DNA from: Colocasia esculenta
Taxonomy: Eukaryota; Streptophyta; Magnoliopsida; Alismatales; Araceae
DNA: 64,000 bases
NCBI GenBank assembly: GCA_014218235.1
Contig: CM024760.1
Location: 7,668,049-7,732,048, forward strand
Direction: 5' to 3'
In this document: in pieces, positions 13,928 through 26,390 of the stretch
Numbering within the stretch: position 1 is the first letter of the stretch
Layout of the letters: each line of letters begins with the position of its first letter
Made by a program: the position numbers and the translations under genes
Notes under the pieces: generated by a model
Databases searched by the model: none
Told to the model about the DNA's origin: nothing
What the model saw: the letters and a program-made list of their open reading frames with translations, nothing else

Positions 13928-15127
13928 TTAAGATTTGAGTAAATATACATATACCCGTACACCTTGATAAGAACAGGTTGAAAAAAATAAAAGAGGGTTG
14001 GTTGGTTGGTTGGTTGGGGGGGAGGGTGTTGAACCCGGTTTTGGAGATACAAGAAAAGTCCTCTATGTCTGCCCATCTAAGTTATCATACCTCTAATTCG
14101 GCTTTTCCAGCTCTTTGTTTTTTGGGCAGGCTGTATAATGTGTAAAACTGAGTTGAAAGAAAGAAATATATGCATATGTATTATACATGGTAATAATTTC
14201 TCAATGCCCTGACTTAATGTTTATATCCTCCCTTTATTTAAGTTCTCCCGATATCGAGGATGATCTTTTTTAGACATCCCAAGCTTCGACGTTTCTCCGT
14301 ATATTAGACACACCTCTGCAAAGAAATTGTGGCCTTGAAGAAGGTTAATGGCGACGGACTTCGAGCGTAAGGATACACAGATGAGGGAGTCCTCAAATGG
14401 ATCATCTTTGTGATTATACTGTTATGTTCCCACTTCCTGTCATGGCCCGTGGCATTTTCTTGTTCCAACTGTGATTGAGGACGTAATTTTATTATCTAAA
14501 AAATATATCGAATTTTCTTAACTATAATTTGTAGTGTCTATCATCTATTACAACAGGTTCGTAGTAGTTGCTTTGTAAGTGGAGAGAATTTTATCGAATG
14601 TTGCTAGCTCCACTGTGATTGGGGGACATCACTTCGATAACCCAAGATAACATGTTTCGTCTCTTAACTAGGTCTCTACTTTCATTTGTTTTGGTGGATT
14701 GGAATACGTAATATGGGATCGATTGAAATATAACTTTGGTTAAACCCGGATTTCATGTTCCATGGAATCTGTGGACTAAATGTGTGCTCCAAATAGCTCA
14801 CTGGTTACCAAAGTAGAAGGGATAAACTATCCCTCTTGATTAGCATAAGATGATTAAGCTCAGAGAACCAGATTCGGATGCTGAGGTCCACATTTAATTG
14901 TGAAAAAGGGTTATTTTTTCTACCTTCTATTTGTATATGACAAAATAAATGTGTGCATTCATCAAGATAACAAGAGGTGGGGTGCAAGCGTAAGAGGAGG
15001 GGCGAGATTGCGAGCAAGAATGGGTTGGAGTAGTCAAGAGGGGAAGGAAGAGGAGGGTCCACAATCCAACCATCAATGAGGATCTTTTCATGAAATGTTA
15101 GGGAGTAGGAGGGGTGGAGAAGAGGAG
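13928..15127. other. 3' flank of phospholipase gene and spacer
   Basis: The first few hundred bases are probably the phospholipase 3' untranslated region, including a GTTG run at about 13997-14015. Beyond about 14520 I see only anonymous sequence up to the first recognisable LINE endonuclease codons near 15128. The true 5' end of the LINE may lie somewhat inside this stretch. Confidence 0.5.
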
Positions 15128-17289
15128 GGTTGTGAGGGAGCTTGTAAAGAGATGTAAGGTTGATATTCTTTGTCTTCAAGAGACTAAATGGGAAGGGGAC
15201 AACAACGATCTTATTAGGTATATTGATGGTGTTAGATTAATGTAGGGTGTTGGCTCTCTAGCAGTGGGAAGGTGGGGGGGGGGATCCTAATTCTTTGGAA
15301 TCCCTTTGAGGTGGAGGAGCTCTCCTAGGATAGAGTCATTTCTAGATGGGTAGTCTCCCTCCACCTCAAATCTTTACAAGTTGGCTTCACTTGGGACTTC
15401 CTTGGCTTGTATGGCCCTCAGGGGAGGGAGGAGAAGAGGCAGTTTTGAGAGGAGTTGCTGCAGCTACATTCTTCTTCAGGGCGGCCATGGTGTATTTGAG
15501 GGGACTTTAATGCGGTGGTTACTGATGGAGAGATCTAGAGGCCATGTTACAGTGGGGGAGAAGGATTTTTGTCACTTCATCCAAGAGGCAACCTTAGTGG
15601 ACTTAGGTATGACGCTTGTCTAACATGAGGGTTGAGGCAGTCTGCTCTAGACTAGACAGGTTTTTGATATCTATTCATTGGGAAGATCACTTTTCTCAGG
15701 CGCAGGTGGTTGGATTAGCGAGGACTACCTCGGATTAGAAGCCCATCCTATTGAAAACCTCAGGTCAGCATGGTAGGGCTATTAGCTTCAAGCTTGAGCA
15801 AGTTTGGCACAGGGAACCAGAATTCATGCAGGTGGTATCTGGGGCATGGAGTAGGTTGGTGTCTAGCTCCTCTACTATGGGCACCTTGGTGAAGAAGCTT
15901 AAGCAGACTACTCGTTTTCTCCACTCTTGGAGCGGGTAAAACCCTTCCATGTAGGGTGGTGAAAGACAGGATTATCCAGCACCTTTCTGCTCTGGATAGC
16001 TTGGAGAAAGCATGGCTTATGGATGAGGATGACAGGGTTGCTAGGGATTCTTTGAGGAGGCATTTTGATGAAGTGTTGGCTAGAGAGGAAATACATTAGA
16101 GGCGGAGATCCAGAGAAAGATGGATTAAAGAGGGGGATAAGAATACTACTTACTTCCAGAGGATTGCTTCAGGTTTGAGAAGGGTAAATTCCATCTCCAC
16201 CATTATGGTGGGGAGCTGATGCTTTCTTTCCAGACAGATATCAGGCTACACGCGGGAATCTTCTTCTCCTCTTTGTTTTCGGAGGAGGCTTCTTGCAGGG
16301 TGTCTTATGCAGACGATCTTCTCCCCCGCCTATCCCCTATGGAGCATGAGGCTCTCTCCCTTCCCTTCTCAGAGGAGGAGGTACACCAAGCGGTGCTTTC
16401 CTTGGTAGGTGACAGGGTGCCAGGCCCAGATGGATTTCCCTTACTCTTCTATAAAAAATGTTGGGAGATAATTAAACAAGATTTGTTGGCTGCAATTAAG
16501 GAGTTTCAGGAAGGAAGAGCTCACTTGGGAGGCATCAACAAAACTTTTCTAGTCCTTATTCCTAAGAAAGCAGGAGCTATGGAGTTCACGGACTTTCGGC
16601 CAATTAGTTTACTTAATGGCTCTTACAAAATCATTACCAAGGTCTTAGTTGGCAGATTGAGCTCAGTGATGGATAAATTTATCAGTCACTTCCAGGGTGC
16701 TTTCATCAAAAGGCGACACATACTTGACAATTTCCTGGTAGCGCATGAGTGCATACACGCATTCAAACAACAAAGGAGAAAGGGTGTTAATCTCAAGCTG
16801 GACTTTAAAAAATCCTATGACAGAGTCAGTTGGCAGTGACTATTTCTCGTGCTTCAGAGGATGGGCTTTGGAGACAGATGGGTTGCCTGGATTAAAGTTT
16901 GTGTGACTTCTACTTCATTTGCAGCCATTATTAATGGGAAACTAAGTTCCTGGTTTAGCAGTGGTAGAGACCCCAGGCAAGGAAATCCCCTCTACCCCCT
17001 TTTGTTTGTACGGGTGGCCAGTCTAATTAGCAAGGTATGGATGAAGGCTAAGGTGGTTGGTTTAATCAAAGGCTTCTCAGTGTGTACAAATAGTCATGTT
17101 ATCTCCCATCTTCAACATGTTGATGATACTATCCTTTTTTTTAGAGGATGAGGGTCACTCTTTTGGTATGACAAGGCTTCTATTGGAGCTACTTCAGGAG
17201 GCTATTGGGCTGAAGGTAAATTTTCATAAGAGCACCTTAGTTGGAGTGAATTTGGTGGAGGGTACCTTATGGAGGGCTCCTACTCTACT
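15128..17289 (+). mobile_element. L1-type LINE, 5' part (endonuclease and reverse transcriptase), degenerate
   Basis: Broken open frames on the plus strand give endonuclease remnants near 15130-15310 (ILCLQETKWEG, then ILILWNPF). They are followed by a non-LTR reverse transcriptase: VPGPDGF near 16420, FRPISLLNGSYKI near 16590, FQGAFIKRRHILDN near 16690, and LKLDFKKSYDRVSW (domain A) ending at 16839. After a stop come RQGNPLYPLLF near 16980 and HVDD near 17115 in place of the catalytic YADD. In-frame stops and the altered YADD show it is dead. The frame stops at 17289 and resumes at 28058, where the Gypsy element inserted. Confidence 0.88.
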
Positions 17290-17294
17290 GGGGT
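17290..17294. repeat. Left target-site duplication GGGGT of the Gypsy element
   Basis: The five bases before the LTR terminus TGTAAC are GGGGT. The same five follow the other LTR terminus GTTACA at 28053-28057. Removing the element and one copy rejoins the LINE sequence. Confidence 0.92.
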
Positions 17295-19626
17295 TGTAAC
17301 GGCCCCGACGTCTGGACCCTCGGCTCCCACAGAGAACTCAACCACCAGTGCCGTCGCCTACGGGTCTAGAGACTCGGAAGGATTAACAGACCAGTCTAAC
17401 AAGATATGTAAGAGAAGTAAATGACGACAACAAGTATTAAAAATGTACTAACAAGTGAAGGAAAGCGCCCACCACAAAGTACGGGTCTAGTACAGTCATA
17501 AGTAACAATGTACAAGTGCTGAAAAGAGGGAATAACAGATCTCTTGGGGGCATACCCCGAAGGTGAAGAGCCAAGTAGTACTAGGGAAACATTGCCCAAG
17601 GAAGACGCCTTCTACTACGGCCCAATCTCCTCTGCCTGCCGTGGAAGGTGCTGCTGTGAAGTCTCACCTGAAAAGGAGAGAATGAGTTTCACGAAGAAGC
17701 TTATTAGGGACTACCAATCTCCCACTGGTTCTAACAAGCAGAATAGATATATGTTTTAAAAGAAAGTGAGTAAGATAATCTATTCTACTAACAGAGTAAG
17801 TGCAGAAGCGGAAAGTAAACTACACAGCCATCGGTCTAAACATGTTGAGACTGGAAACTCGTGTAACCACGGCACTGAGACGAACCCCATGGCTGCAAAC
17901 ACAAATAGAGGGAACTATCTAGGCAAAGATACTAGCCACGGAGAACAACTACCATTCGTCAACCAGTCAGGAGCGCCATGCGTCTTACCCTCGACCACCA
18001 GTCCGAGTTTGCCACCTTCCGTCAGAGTGAGACCGCAGAACTAAAAGTAACCACACAACTGTCGTAGTCTAGTCGGACTACAGTCCTACGCCTGGCCCAT
18101 CTAAATAGTACCAGAACCACGTAAAGTGAGGCAGTGAGGAGGACTAGTTGATCTACGTCGGAAGAACGATCAAACCACCTTGGCGTCCCAGACCAACCAA
18201 GAGAGCTCTGCAAATGACTTAATGTTGCCGTCCACCACCGTTTTCCCCTCAGCTACCATAGTCTGTGACACGAGCACGTCCGCCATCTAGAGAACTACCT
18301 CAACCAGTGCGTGGGGACGGGGGTCCTAGATAACGGTAGCAACCTCTAACAGAACAAGCCATCCAGTGCCAAGCACCGGGTGAACGACTAATGTAGGACC
18401 ATGCTAGGAACAAAACAGGTGCCAAGAAACTCAGAGACGTAGCGGAACAAACTCCGAACATGGCGTATGTCACTCTTTGTCTGAGAAGCCAACAGGGTCA
18501 CTGTCGCTTTCTCAGAGGAGGCGACGCAGTGGTAGTTGCAACCAGAATGCGCACCTTGCCTAACGCTACTTGGGTCAGAATGCGACGCACCCCCTGTCGC
18601 AACCAGAATACACAGACAGAGACCTAGGTACCTATCCGAGACCTCCAAAAACACCCCAAAATGTCAAATCCGGTGTGCACAGAGGGAGGGGAACATGGAG
18701 AACCACAAGTACACATGCTAGGAGTACAAACCACCATCATCCACACTTATGCATGACAATGCGAAGGATCTACACTCATGAGACCTTACATGCACATTCA
18801 TGAGATCACTCAAACCCCCAACCCCATTCAAGATCAAGGAATCCAAACATGCACTCAAACACCTAGCATGGATTCTACAAAGCTTGGAGAAGAGGGAAGG
18901 AGATCCTAGCATGTTAGAACTAGGGGAAGGTTGAGAATCTCTACCTCAAAATGAAGAGCCAGCCTGTTGAGGTCTTCTCGTATGCATGGTCGTCTCCTCC
19001 TCGCTCCAAGCTCCACGCTCACGTTGTCCACGAGCAATGCCCGACCTCCTACACGTCGGAGAAGAGGTCACATGTCGAGGAGGAAGGCCGCCATGTCGAA
19101 GGGAGCACCACGCCGGAGGAGGAACAACGAGCCGGAGACGCCACACCCACCAAGAACACCCCCAAGAACTCCCCCCACAGGGAGGTTTCGTACAGAGGGG
19201 TCGGAGGAAGGAATGGGAGAAGGAGAAAAGAGAAAGAAGAAGTTTGTTCTAATGGCCCAGTTTATATAAAGTTCGGGTTTTAGAACGTGACGACTCGTCG
19301 TCGCGACCTGCCTGAAGGCGACAGCCCTGTTGTCGCGACCTCAAAGGCCTGGTCAGACTTGACAATTGGACCCACCACGTGTCGTCCTACATGCTTGTCA
19401 CCCTGAACACAATGACTGGCATGTCGCCTTCAGGTTACATGCGCCTCGACACGTGTCCCAACTGTCCTGACAGTAGGACGACAAGAAGGACATGCAACGG
19501 CCAAAAGTTCTCAGAATATGAACTAACCAGAACGTGACAGCCATGTTGTCGCTTTCAGAAGGCGACAGCCCGACTCGTTGCTACCTTCAACAGAGGGTGG
19601 CTGACCAAGGAAAAGGGGATGTTACA
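17295..19626 (-). repeat. 3' LTR of the Gypsy element
   Basis: 2332 bp, beginning TGTAACGGCCCCG on the plus strand and ending GGATGTTACA. It aligns end to end with the split LTR at 22212-22931 plus 26391-28052. It carries the empty site (around 18012-18025, GCCACCTTCCGTC) of the insertion that splits the other LTR. Several short open frames within it are not genes. Confidence 0.9.
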
Positions 19627-19639
19627 AATCTAACCAACA

Positions 19640-19676
19640 AAAAAAATAAATAATTTTATCCTCGAAATTAAGGGAA
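19640..19676 (-). promoter_or_regulatory. Probable region just upstream of the 3' LTR (polypurine-tract position)
   Basis: On the minus strand this reads TTTCGAGGATAAAATTATTT followed by a T run, then the LTR start. A GAGGACGAAATT-type block just before the 3' LTR is usual in plant chromoviruses of this type. The purine tract itself is decayed, so this is only positional support. Confidence 0.4.
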
Positions 19677-19689
19677 AACCCGGTGGACG

Positions 19690-21040
19690 AAGGCAAGCAA
19701 ACATACCAGTCACTCAAACAAGTATTAAAAATGCTCCCGCATTTCATCCTCACACTCCCATGTGGCCTCGCCACCGACGCGATTCTCCCAGACGACCTTG
19801 ACGAGCGGGATCTGCCTCCTGCACAACTATTGCACTTTGCAGTCCATCACACTGACCGGGTACTCTAGCATTGACAGATTTGGGGCAACCTCTAACTGTG
19901 AGTTGTCAAGCACGTGTGACGGATCTGGCATATACCTCCTCAGTTGCGAGACGTGGAAGACATCGTGAACTCCTGCTAACTCAGGCGGAAGAGCGAACCT
20001 GTACGCGACCTTGCCAACCTACTCTAGGATGGGAAAGGGACCAATGAATCTCGGACTAAGCTTGCCCCTCTTCCCGAACCTGAGAACGCCCTTGGTTGGC
20101 GAGATCCGTAAGAACACACTGTCACCTGCCTTAAACTGTAGTGGTCTCTTGCGAACATCTACGTAACTCTTCTATCTGCTCTGCGCCGTCTGCAGTCTCT
20201 GCCTGATCAGTCTCACTGTATCTACACACTGCCGTACAAGCTCTGGTCCCAGCAACTGCCTCTCACCAACCTCCTGTCAATGCAAAGGTGTTCGGCACGG
20301 TCTACCATACAGAGCCTCATAGGGCGTCATCCCAATGCTAAAGTGAAAGCTATTATTATAAGCGAACTCTACCATGGAAATGTGCGACTCCCACGTGCCG
20401 CCCCAGTCTAAGCAGCACGCTCTCAGCATGTCCTCGCGGGTCTGTATGGTCCTCTCTGACTGACTGTCTGTCTGCGGGTGGTAAGTTGAACTCAACCTCA
20501 ACTCTGTGCCTAATGCTCTCTAAAAGTTGTGCCAAAAGTGCAAAGTAATTTGCGGATCTCTATCTGAGACAATAGAGATCGGGGTCCTGTGCAACGAGAC
20601 CACTCTGTCCACGAACAATCTATCAAGTTTGTCCACTGACCAAGCTAATCTGACTGGTAAGAATCGCGTTGTCTTCGTAAGACGGTCGACGATCACCCAC
20701 ACATTGTCGTGACCCTGCGAGGTGCGAGATAAACCGACAACAAAGTCCATGGTGATGTGTTCCTACTTCTACACGGGAATGGGCAACAACTGAAGCTTAT
20801 AACTAGGATGATGGTGCTCCGCCTTCACCTGCTGACAGGTAAGACAACGAGTGACAACCTCAGCTACATCTCTCTTCATCCTGGGCCACCAAAAGAGTCC
20901 CTCAAGTCATGGTACATCTTGGTGGAGCTAGAATGAATAGAGTACCTCAACCGGTGCGCCTCAGCTAACAGCTCCTGCCTAACATTTGTGTTGCGACTAA
21001 TGGGAACACCGCCTACCCCCACGAGTGAACATCTTCTTAA
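19690..21040 (-). pseudogene. Gypsy integrase with C-terminal chromodomain-like end, broken
   Basis: In minus-strand order: the HHCC region near 21000-20830 (AEAHRLRYSIHSSSTKMYHD, then a C-x2-C segment), and the catalytic core near 20750-20280. The core shows MDFVVGLSRTSQGHDNVWVI, SDRDPQ and STYHPQTDSQSERTIQ; the final E of the DDE triad lies in SERT. A C-terminal region follows with FLRISPTKGVLRFGKRGKL-like residues near 20090 and an ending near 19780-19740 that resembles a chromodomain. Stop codons near 20160 and 20520 break the frame. The gag sequence abuts directly upstream with no reverse transcriptase between. Confidence 0.85.
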
Positions 21041-22076
21041 ACTTTGTGCGTAGGCCAGTGCCGCCTGTGCCTGAAGAAGAAGAAGAAGATACACTCCCTC
21101 GACTGCCCGAAGTGCGCTGGTATGGGGTAGACCTCGTCAAACCTCCTCCCTGTTGTGGCTAAAAACGAGACTCCCTCTCCAAGGTGGTAGCCCTAGCTAC
21201 TGCTAACGCCAACGACTCACACAAGTCGCCAGCCATGGCCCACCTCAACTCTGATCGCAACCCACTAATGAAACGCTTAGTGCGAGCCTACTCACTAGTG
21301 GCTACGTGAGGGACGTGCTGCAAAAGCTGAACAAACCTCTGGTGGTACTTCGCCACGGTCTGGTCTCCCTACGTCAACTCGTGGAACTGGTCCCTCCTCT
21401 CATGGAGAGCATAGTCGAGGAAGTACTCACCATGGAAAACCTCTAGAAGATGCTCCCAAGTGATATGGTCTAGCCTCCTACCTTGAAAACGAGTCTGCCT
21501 CTGAGTCCTCCACCACTCATGGGTTGACCCCTTCAACTGATAGACTACAAGTTTGACTTGATCTTGTTCCTCGTAGTCCATGGTCTTGAAGGTATGCACG
21601 AGCTCATGAACCCAGCTCTCTGCGCGGTTAGGATCGTAGTCGCCGTAGAAGGACAGAGGTCGAAGATGAAGGAACCTCTCCAAAAGTGTCGTCCGATCCT
21701 CGGGTGCTGCTGCCACTACTGGAGTCTGCTGTTGTACTGCTGGTGGTGCCTCTGGCTGTACTGGTGCCACTTATGGAGTCACTGGTGGCTGCTTCTCTAC
21801 TGCCATCTCTGCGAACTACTGTCCTCCTACCGGCATCTACTGGTACTGCCAAGGAACCTAGAACATAGCTCTCCACCACTGCTCCATCACCTCTGGCGGG
21901 GGCGGGGGTGGGTACCACTGCTACTGTGGTGCTCCTTGCTGCAACAGAACACCCTGCTGGTCATCGTGCTAAGGCTGAGCATCTATCGGTGCGTGCTTTG
22001 TTGTGACCGACCCGTCTGGCGCATCGTCTTGATGCTCCATCAACTCTCTGACCTGCCTGCGTCTACGCGGAGCCAT
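21040..22076 (-). pseudogene. Gypsy gag, broken
   Basis: A start near 22076 gives MAPRRRRQVRELM. After low-complexity sequence the conserved gag block follows at 21700-21370: LRPLSFYGDYDPNRAESWVHE, KLVVYQLKGSTHEWW and WEHLLEVFHGEYF. These are typical of plant chromovirus gag. Downstream the frame is interrupted, and it ends by running into integrase sequence, so the gag-pol junction and most of pol have been lost. Confidence 0.85.
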
Positions 22077-22198
22077 GTCCTGTGATGTAAATATTAATAA
22101 AGTTAGCGGATTAACCCCGACAACTAGTAGTGTTACTTGTACTTCCTATGGGACTTCGCATTGTCACTTAGTCCGGTTACAAGTCTTGATAGACCCTT

Positions 22199-22210
22199 GC
22201 TCTGATACCA
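22199..22210 (-). promoter_or_regulatory. Primer binding site, initiator tRNA-Met type
   Basis: On the minus strand this reads TGGTATCAGAGC, the standard plant retrotransposon primer site complementary to the initiator tRNA-Met 3' end. It is one base from the LTR border and confirms that the Gypsy element reads leftward. Confidence 0.9.
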
Positions 22211-22211
22211 C

Positions 22212-22931
22212 TTTAACGGCCCCGGCGCCTGGACCCTTAGCTCCCGCCGAGAACTTGACCACCGGTGCCACCACCCATGGGCCCGGAGACCCGGAAGGGC
22301 TAACGGACTAGTCTAATAAGATATGTAAGGGAAGTAAACAACGACAACAAACACTAAAAATGTATTAACAAGTGAAGGAAAGCGTCCACCACAAAGTATG
22401 AGTCTAATACAGTCTCAAGTAATAAGATACAAGTGCTGAAAAGAGGGAATAACAGATCCCTTAGGGGCATACCCCGAGGGTGAAGAGCCAAGTAGTACTA
22501 GGGAAACACTACTAAAGAAAGACGTCGTCTGCTACATCCCAATCTCCTTTGCCCGCTGCATAAGGTGCTGTTGTGAAGTCTCACCTGAAAAGGAGGGAAT
22601 GAGCTTCACAAAGAAGCTCAGTAGGGACTACCAATCTCTCAGTGGTTCTAATAAGTAGAATTGATATATGTTTTAAAGAAAGTGAGTAAGATAATCTATT
22701 CTACTAACATAGTAAGTGCGGAAGCGGAAAGTAAACTACACGGCCATCGGTCTAAACATGTCGGAACCGAAAACTCGTGTAACCACGACACTGAGACGAA
22801 TCCCAAGGCTGCAAACACAGACAGAGGGAACTATTTGGACAAAGACACTAGCCACGGAGAATAGCTACCACTAGTCAACCGGTCAGAAGCGTCATATGCC
22901 TTACCCTCGACCACCAGTCCGGGTCTACCAC
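22212..22931 (-). repeat. 5' LTR of the Gypsy element, first segment
   Basis: Corresponds to 17295 to about 18020 of the other LTR. It is interrupted at 22931 by the solo LTR and continues at 26391 after a duplicated ACCAC. Confidence 0.88.
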
Positions 22932-23504
22932 TGTCACGTCCCGTCATTTAATATTTTTATAAATGTCGAGACGCAACCAAATAGGAAATCGAGAACAAGT
23001 TTAAAAATTTTTCGAGCAGGAATTGCTCGGGGTCATGACTTAACATAAAATATAAATTAACAGTCGTTCCTCAAAGTTGAGGTAATTACATGATTCTCAA
23101 ACTGTAATTCAAAGGTCAGACATGACAAGTGTTGATCTCTCAGCACACAATTCTCGTTGCCCCACCTTCTAGAACTGATGAATTCCTGGAAAAAGAGTAG
23201 GTATAAGCAGTCTTGCCCAGTAGGATTTATCCTCTAATAACAAAGAAATAGATATTGGAATCAAGAAAAAATTATTGCATACGATGATAACAATTAACAG
23301 TGATCAATAAGAAGAAGAATAATGCAAATCAAGATGTACAATATTGAACCATGCCAGATTAAACTGATACATTAATGAACTGAATCAAATAACGAGTGTC
23401 AGACACATAATGACATGCCATCATTATCAAACGTGTAATCACTATCTAGTAGTCCATTGAACATGTACTGGCGGTAAGTGCAACCCAATTAAGTCATGCT
23501 GATG

Positions 23505-23710
23505 GGAAACAATAACATATAATTGAATATTCATCAATTAAGCAGTAGGCCGTGTCCGATGCCAAGACACGATCAGTAGATCCATTCTCTTCGGGTACAT
23601 ATTTGAATAGACTGATTCAGCGGATGGGAAACAATAACATATAATTGAATATTCATCAATCAAGCAGTAGGCCGTGTCCGATGCCAAGACACGATCAGTA
23701 GATCCATTCT
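23505..23710. repeat. Two copies of a 121-bp unit in the solo LTR
   Basis: The block starting GGGAAACAATAACATATAAT and containing GTAGGCCGTGTCCGATGCCA occurs at about 23505 and again 121 bases later, with very few differences. Its tail overlaps the start of the 60-bp array. Confidence 0.85.
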
Positions 23711-23925
23711 CGACGGGTACATATTTGAATAGACTGATTCAGCGGCCGGGTTTGGAAGATCCATTCTCGACAGGTATATTCGAATAGACCGATTCAGTGG
23801 CCGAGTTTGGAAGATCCATTCTCGACGGGTACATATTCAAATAGACCGATTCAATGGCTGGGTTTGGAAGATCCATTCTCGACGGGTACATATTCGAATT
23901 GTCCGATTCAGTGGTCGAGTTCGGG
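23583..23925. repeat. 60-bp minisatellite in the solo LTR
   Basis: Repeats of a unit containing CCATTCTCGACGGGTACATA, then TTCGAATAGACCGATTCAGTG and GGGTTTGGAAGAT. Copies begin near 23582, 23703, 23759, 23814 and 23871, with small differences. Confidence 0.85.
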
Positions 23926-24824
23926 TGTTCCTCCCAGGGACTAGACTTGCCCCTATTTGCATAAGCATCTTGATCCATTAGAGTCTGAAGACCCGAACAG
24001 TAAGTACATATTCATTATTGTTATGTTCCCGAACAATTATGCATCACTTTAGAGTTCCAAGAATAAGGCACATGTAAAAGATTGTATAAGAATCTCAAAA
24101 GAGTTGGAATGATTGGATTTTTAAGGGTAACACAGTTATGCAATATGAGAGGTTTATGATAGTGAACCAAATTCGAGCTATAATTATTAGCTGAGATTCG
24201 ACTTTTAGAAGTCAATCGAGAGTCGATGTATCGAGTCAGTTTGCGAATCAGATGCTAAACAGAATTTCTAAGCGATATTACCATGTCGAAACACTGGTCG
24301 TAGTTACAAGACGGTCTAAACTTACAATTTCTGGAGATATCATGTAACCTTTTCTACTCCTTTTTAGGTTTTAGAGAATAGTTCTGTAATGTGGTACTTA
24401 GACTTACTTAATATATTAAGTTTTAAACTTTTTATCGAAAAGTCAACAGAAGAATACATCACGAGGATAGTCATGAAATCAATATGGTCGATCAAATCAT
24501 TCAATTACTAATTCTTATTTAAAATTGGAGATAATATCATATCAATGTAAAAGTCATATTAATGTAAAATAAGGGATGGACATGTTTGACTTCATTTTTA
24601 GTAGGAGAGGGCTCCCTTGGAGAAGTGATGCGTGTTTATCATTTTTCGACAGACCTTAGATTTTAGCATTCTGTTAGGTTTATTTGAATTATGAGACTTT
24701 CAGTAGGCCAAATTATGAGAGATTAGAAAGACATTATTTTGATGGAATCGCCAAAATCGGGTTTTCTTCTTCGGTGGGAAAGTTGACTTTTTATTGGCAA
24801 TAGATATAATTTTTCTGATATTTT

Positions 24825-25080
24825 TATTAGATTCAAATGGAGGTACTTCCTTATTTATATGTAATATCTTAAGTAAATTAAATATCAAATTATAACATTT
24901 ACTTTACAGGTTCCTGCTGTCACCTTTAGAAGAATCAGTCATGTCTTTATTAGATTCAAATGGGGGGGGGGGGGGGGTACTTCCTTATTTATATGTAATA
25001 TCTTAAGTAAATTAAATATCAAATTATAACATTTACTTTACAGGGTTCTTGCTGACACTTTTAGAAGAATCAGTCATGTC
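24825..25080. repeat. Direct duplication of about 120 bp with a poly-G insertion
   Basis: The block from TTATTAGATTCAAATGG through AGAATCAGTCATGTC occurs twice in a row. In the second copy the GGAG of the first copy is replaced by a run of 17 G (24961-24977). Confidence 0.85.
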
Positions 25081-25089
25081 TGAAAAACA

Positions 25090-25392
25090 AAGGGTCGGTC
25101 GGTCGAACAGAAGGAATCGATTGACCAGACAGGAAAGATCGGTCGACCGACCTAGTCAGTACTGATTTCTGAGTTTTGACTGTAAAATCGGTCGATCCAA
25201 ATAGGAAAATCGATCGACTGACCTTGCTGGCAGTTGGCTGTCGACCAGAATAACAAAGTCGGTCGACCGACCAAGCCAGTAATGGTTTCTGGGTTTGGGT
25301 TTGACTGTGGGATCGGTCAACCGAAATGACAAAGTCAGTCGACCGGAAAGGTGATGTTGGTCGACCGAAATCTAGAAATCGGTCGACCGATT
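25090..25392. repeat. Cluster of TCGGTCGACCGA-type palindromes
   Basis: Nine exact or near copies of the 12-bp palindrome TCGGTCGACCGA within 300 bases (for example near 25141, 25259 and 25380), spaced by non-repeated sequence. Located inside the solo LTR. Confidence 0.85.
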
Positions 25393-26390
25393 CTAATAAA
25401 AACTAGAATCGTACGGTCACAAATTGCACCACTTTTCTGACCTGAGAATGGAAATAAACACTCAGGAAAGGTAAAGAGGTACCTACATATTAGTTGGGCA
25501 TGATCGTCAGGTGGAGATGAACTTTCTAAGCTCCACATCTCTTCTTTCTCTCTCTTGAGTGCTCTGCAACTTCTCTCTCTCTTTGCCTCTGCACTTGCTT
25601 TCTCTCCTCTTTCCTCTGCACCTGGTCTCTCTTTCTCTCTTCTTCTCTCTTTATTTTCTCTCTTTCTTTTGCATGGTGGTGGTAGCAGGAAGAAGCGGTG
25701 AAGAAGAAGAAGTATGAAGAAGACGAAGAAGTAGCAGAAGAAGCAGCAGGAGGAAGAAAGAAGAAGAAGAAGATGGCAGGGGTATTTAAAGAGATAGCCA
25801 TGTGGGGGTAAGGTTGATCCTTATCCTCTGTCTCCAACCCACCTATTGCCACGAGCATCCTTAGATAAGGATCAGTAAAAAAAACCAACACGTCTTTTGC
25901 TTACGTATGTAGGCTTACATGAATCAGTTAGATAATTTCATCTTAATTCGTTTTGATCTTTTGAGTCATTAATTTTATATCTAAATGATGTCTAATTAAG
26001 TCGACATTTCAATCATAAATTAATTGAAATATAATTCAAATTATGATGATTTTAATTTAATTCTTCGGATTAGTTTTTCGTCGCGTGGAAATTACTCCAA
26101 ATATTATTATGTCGGATTAATCTTGATATCTGTGCATCAATAAATTATGATATTTATATTTTTGAGATCAATATTTTTTTTCTGGTAATTATGGTGTTAG
26201 ATTTTATTTTTGTTATCGAATTCGATGACGTTCTGTCAGAGTGCGTACATCTGAAGACAGTACCAGAATCACATAAATTCTGTGAAAGGATTCTAGATTC
26301 AAATGTAATCATATTCTTGTATCTTTTATGGTAATCAATATTTTTTCTAATGTTTAATATTTTATTATTATTTAAATTCTGGGTGTTACA

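Larger units (their letters stand above)
22932..26390 (-). mobile_element. Large solo LTR (3.46 kb) nested in the Gypsy LTR
   Basis: Ends are TGTCACGTCCCG and GGGTGTTACA, flanked by ACCAC on both sides (22927-22931 and 26391-26395). The uninterrupted site exists in the sister LTR. Read on the minus strand it starts TGTAACACCC, a common start of plant chromovirus LTRs. I see no gag or pol and no primer site, so a solo LTR left by recombination between two LTRs fits best. Inside are a 60-bp tandem array, a palindrome cluster, a duplicated 120-bp block, and a serine/phenylalanine and charged-repeat open frame (25526-25891, minus) that looks compositional. Confidence 0.82.

Noticed and set aside
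25526..25891. Minus-strand open frame with KEREKIKREE-like repeats
   Set aside because: It lies in CT- and GAA-rich low-complexity sequence inside a solo LTR.
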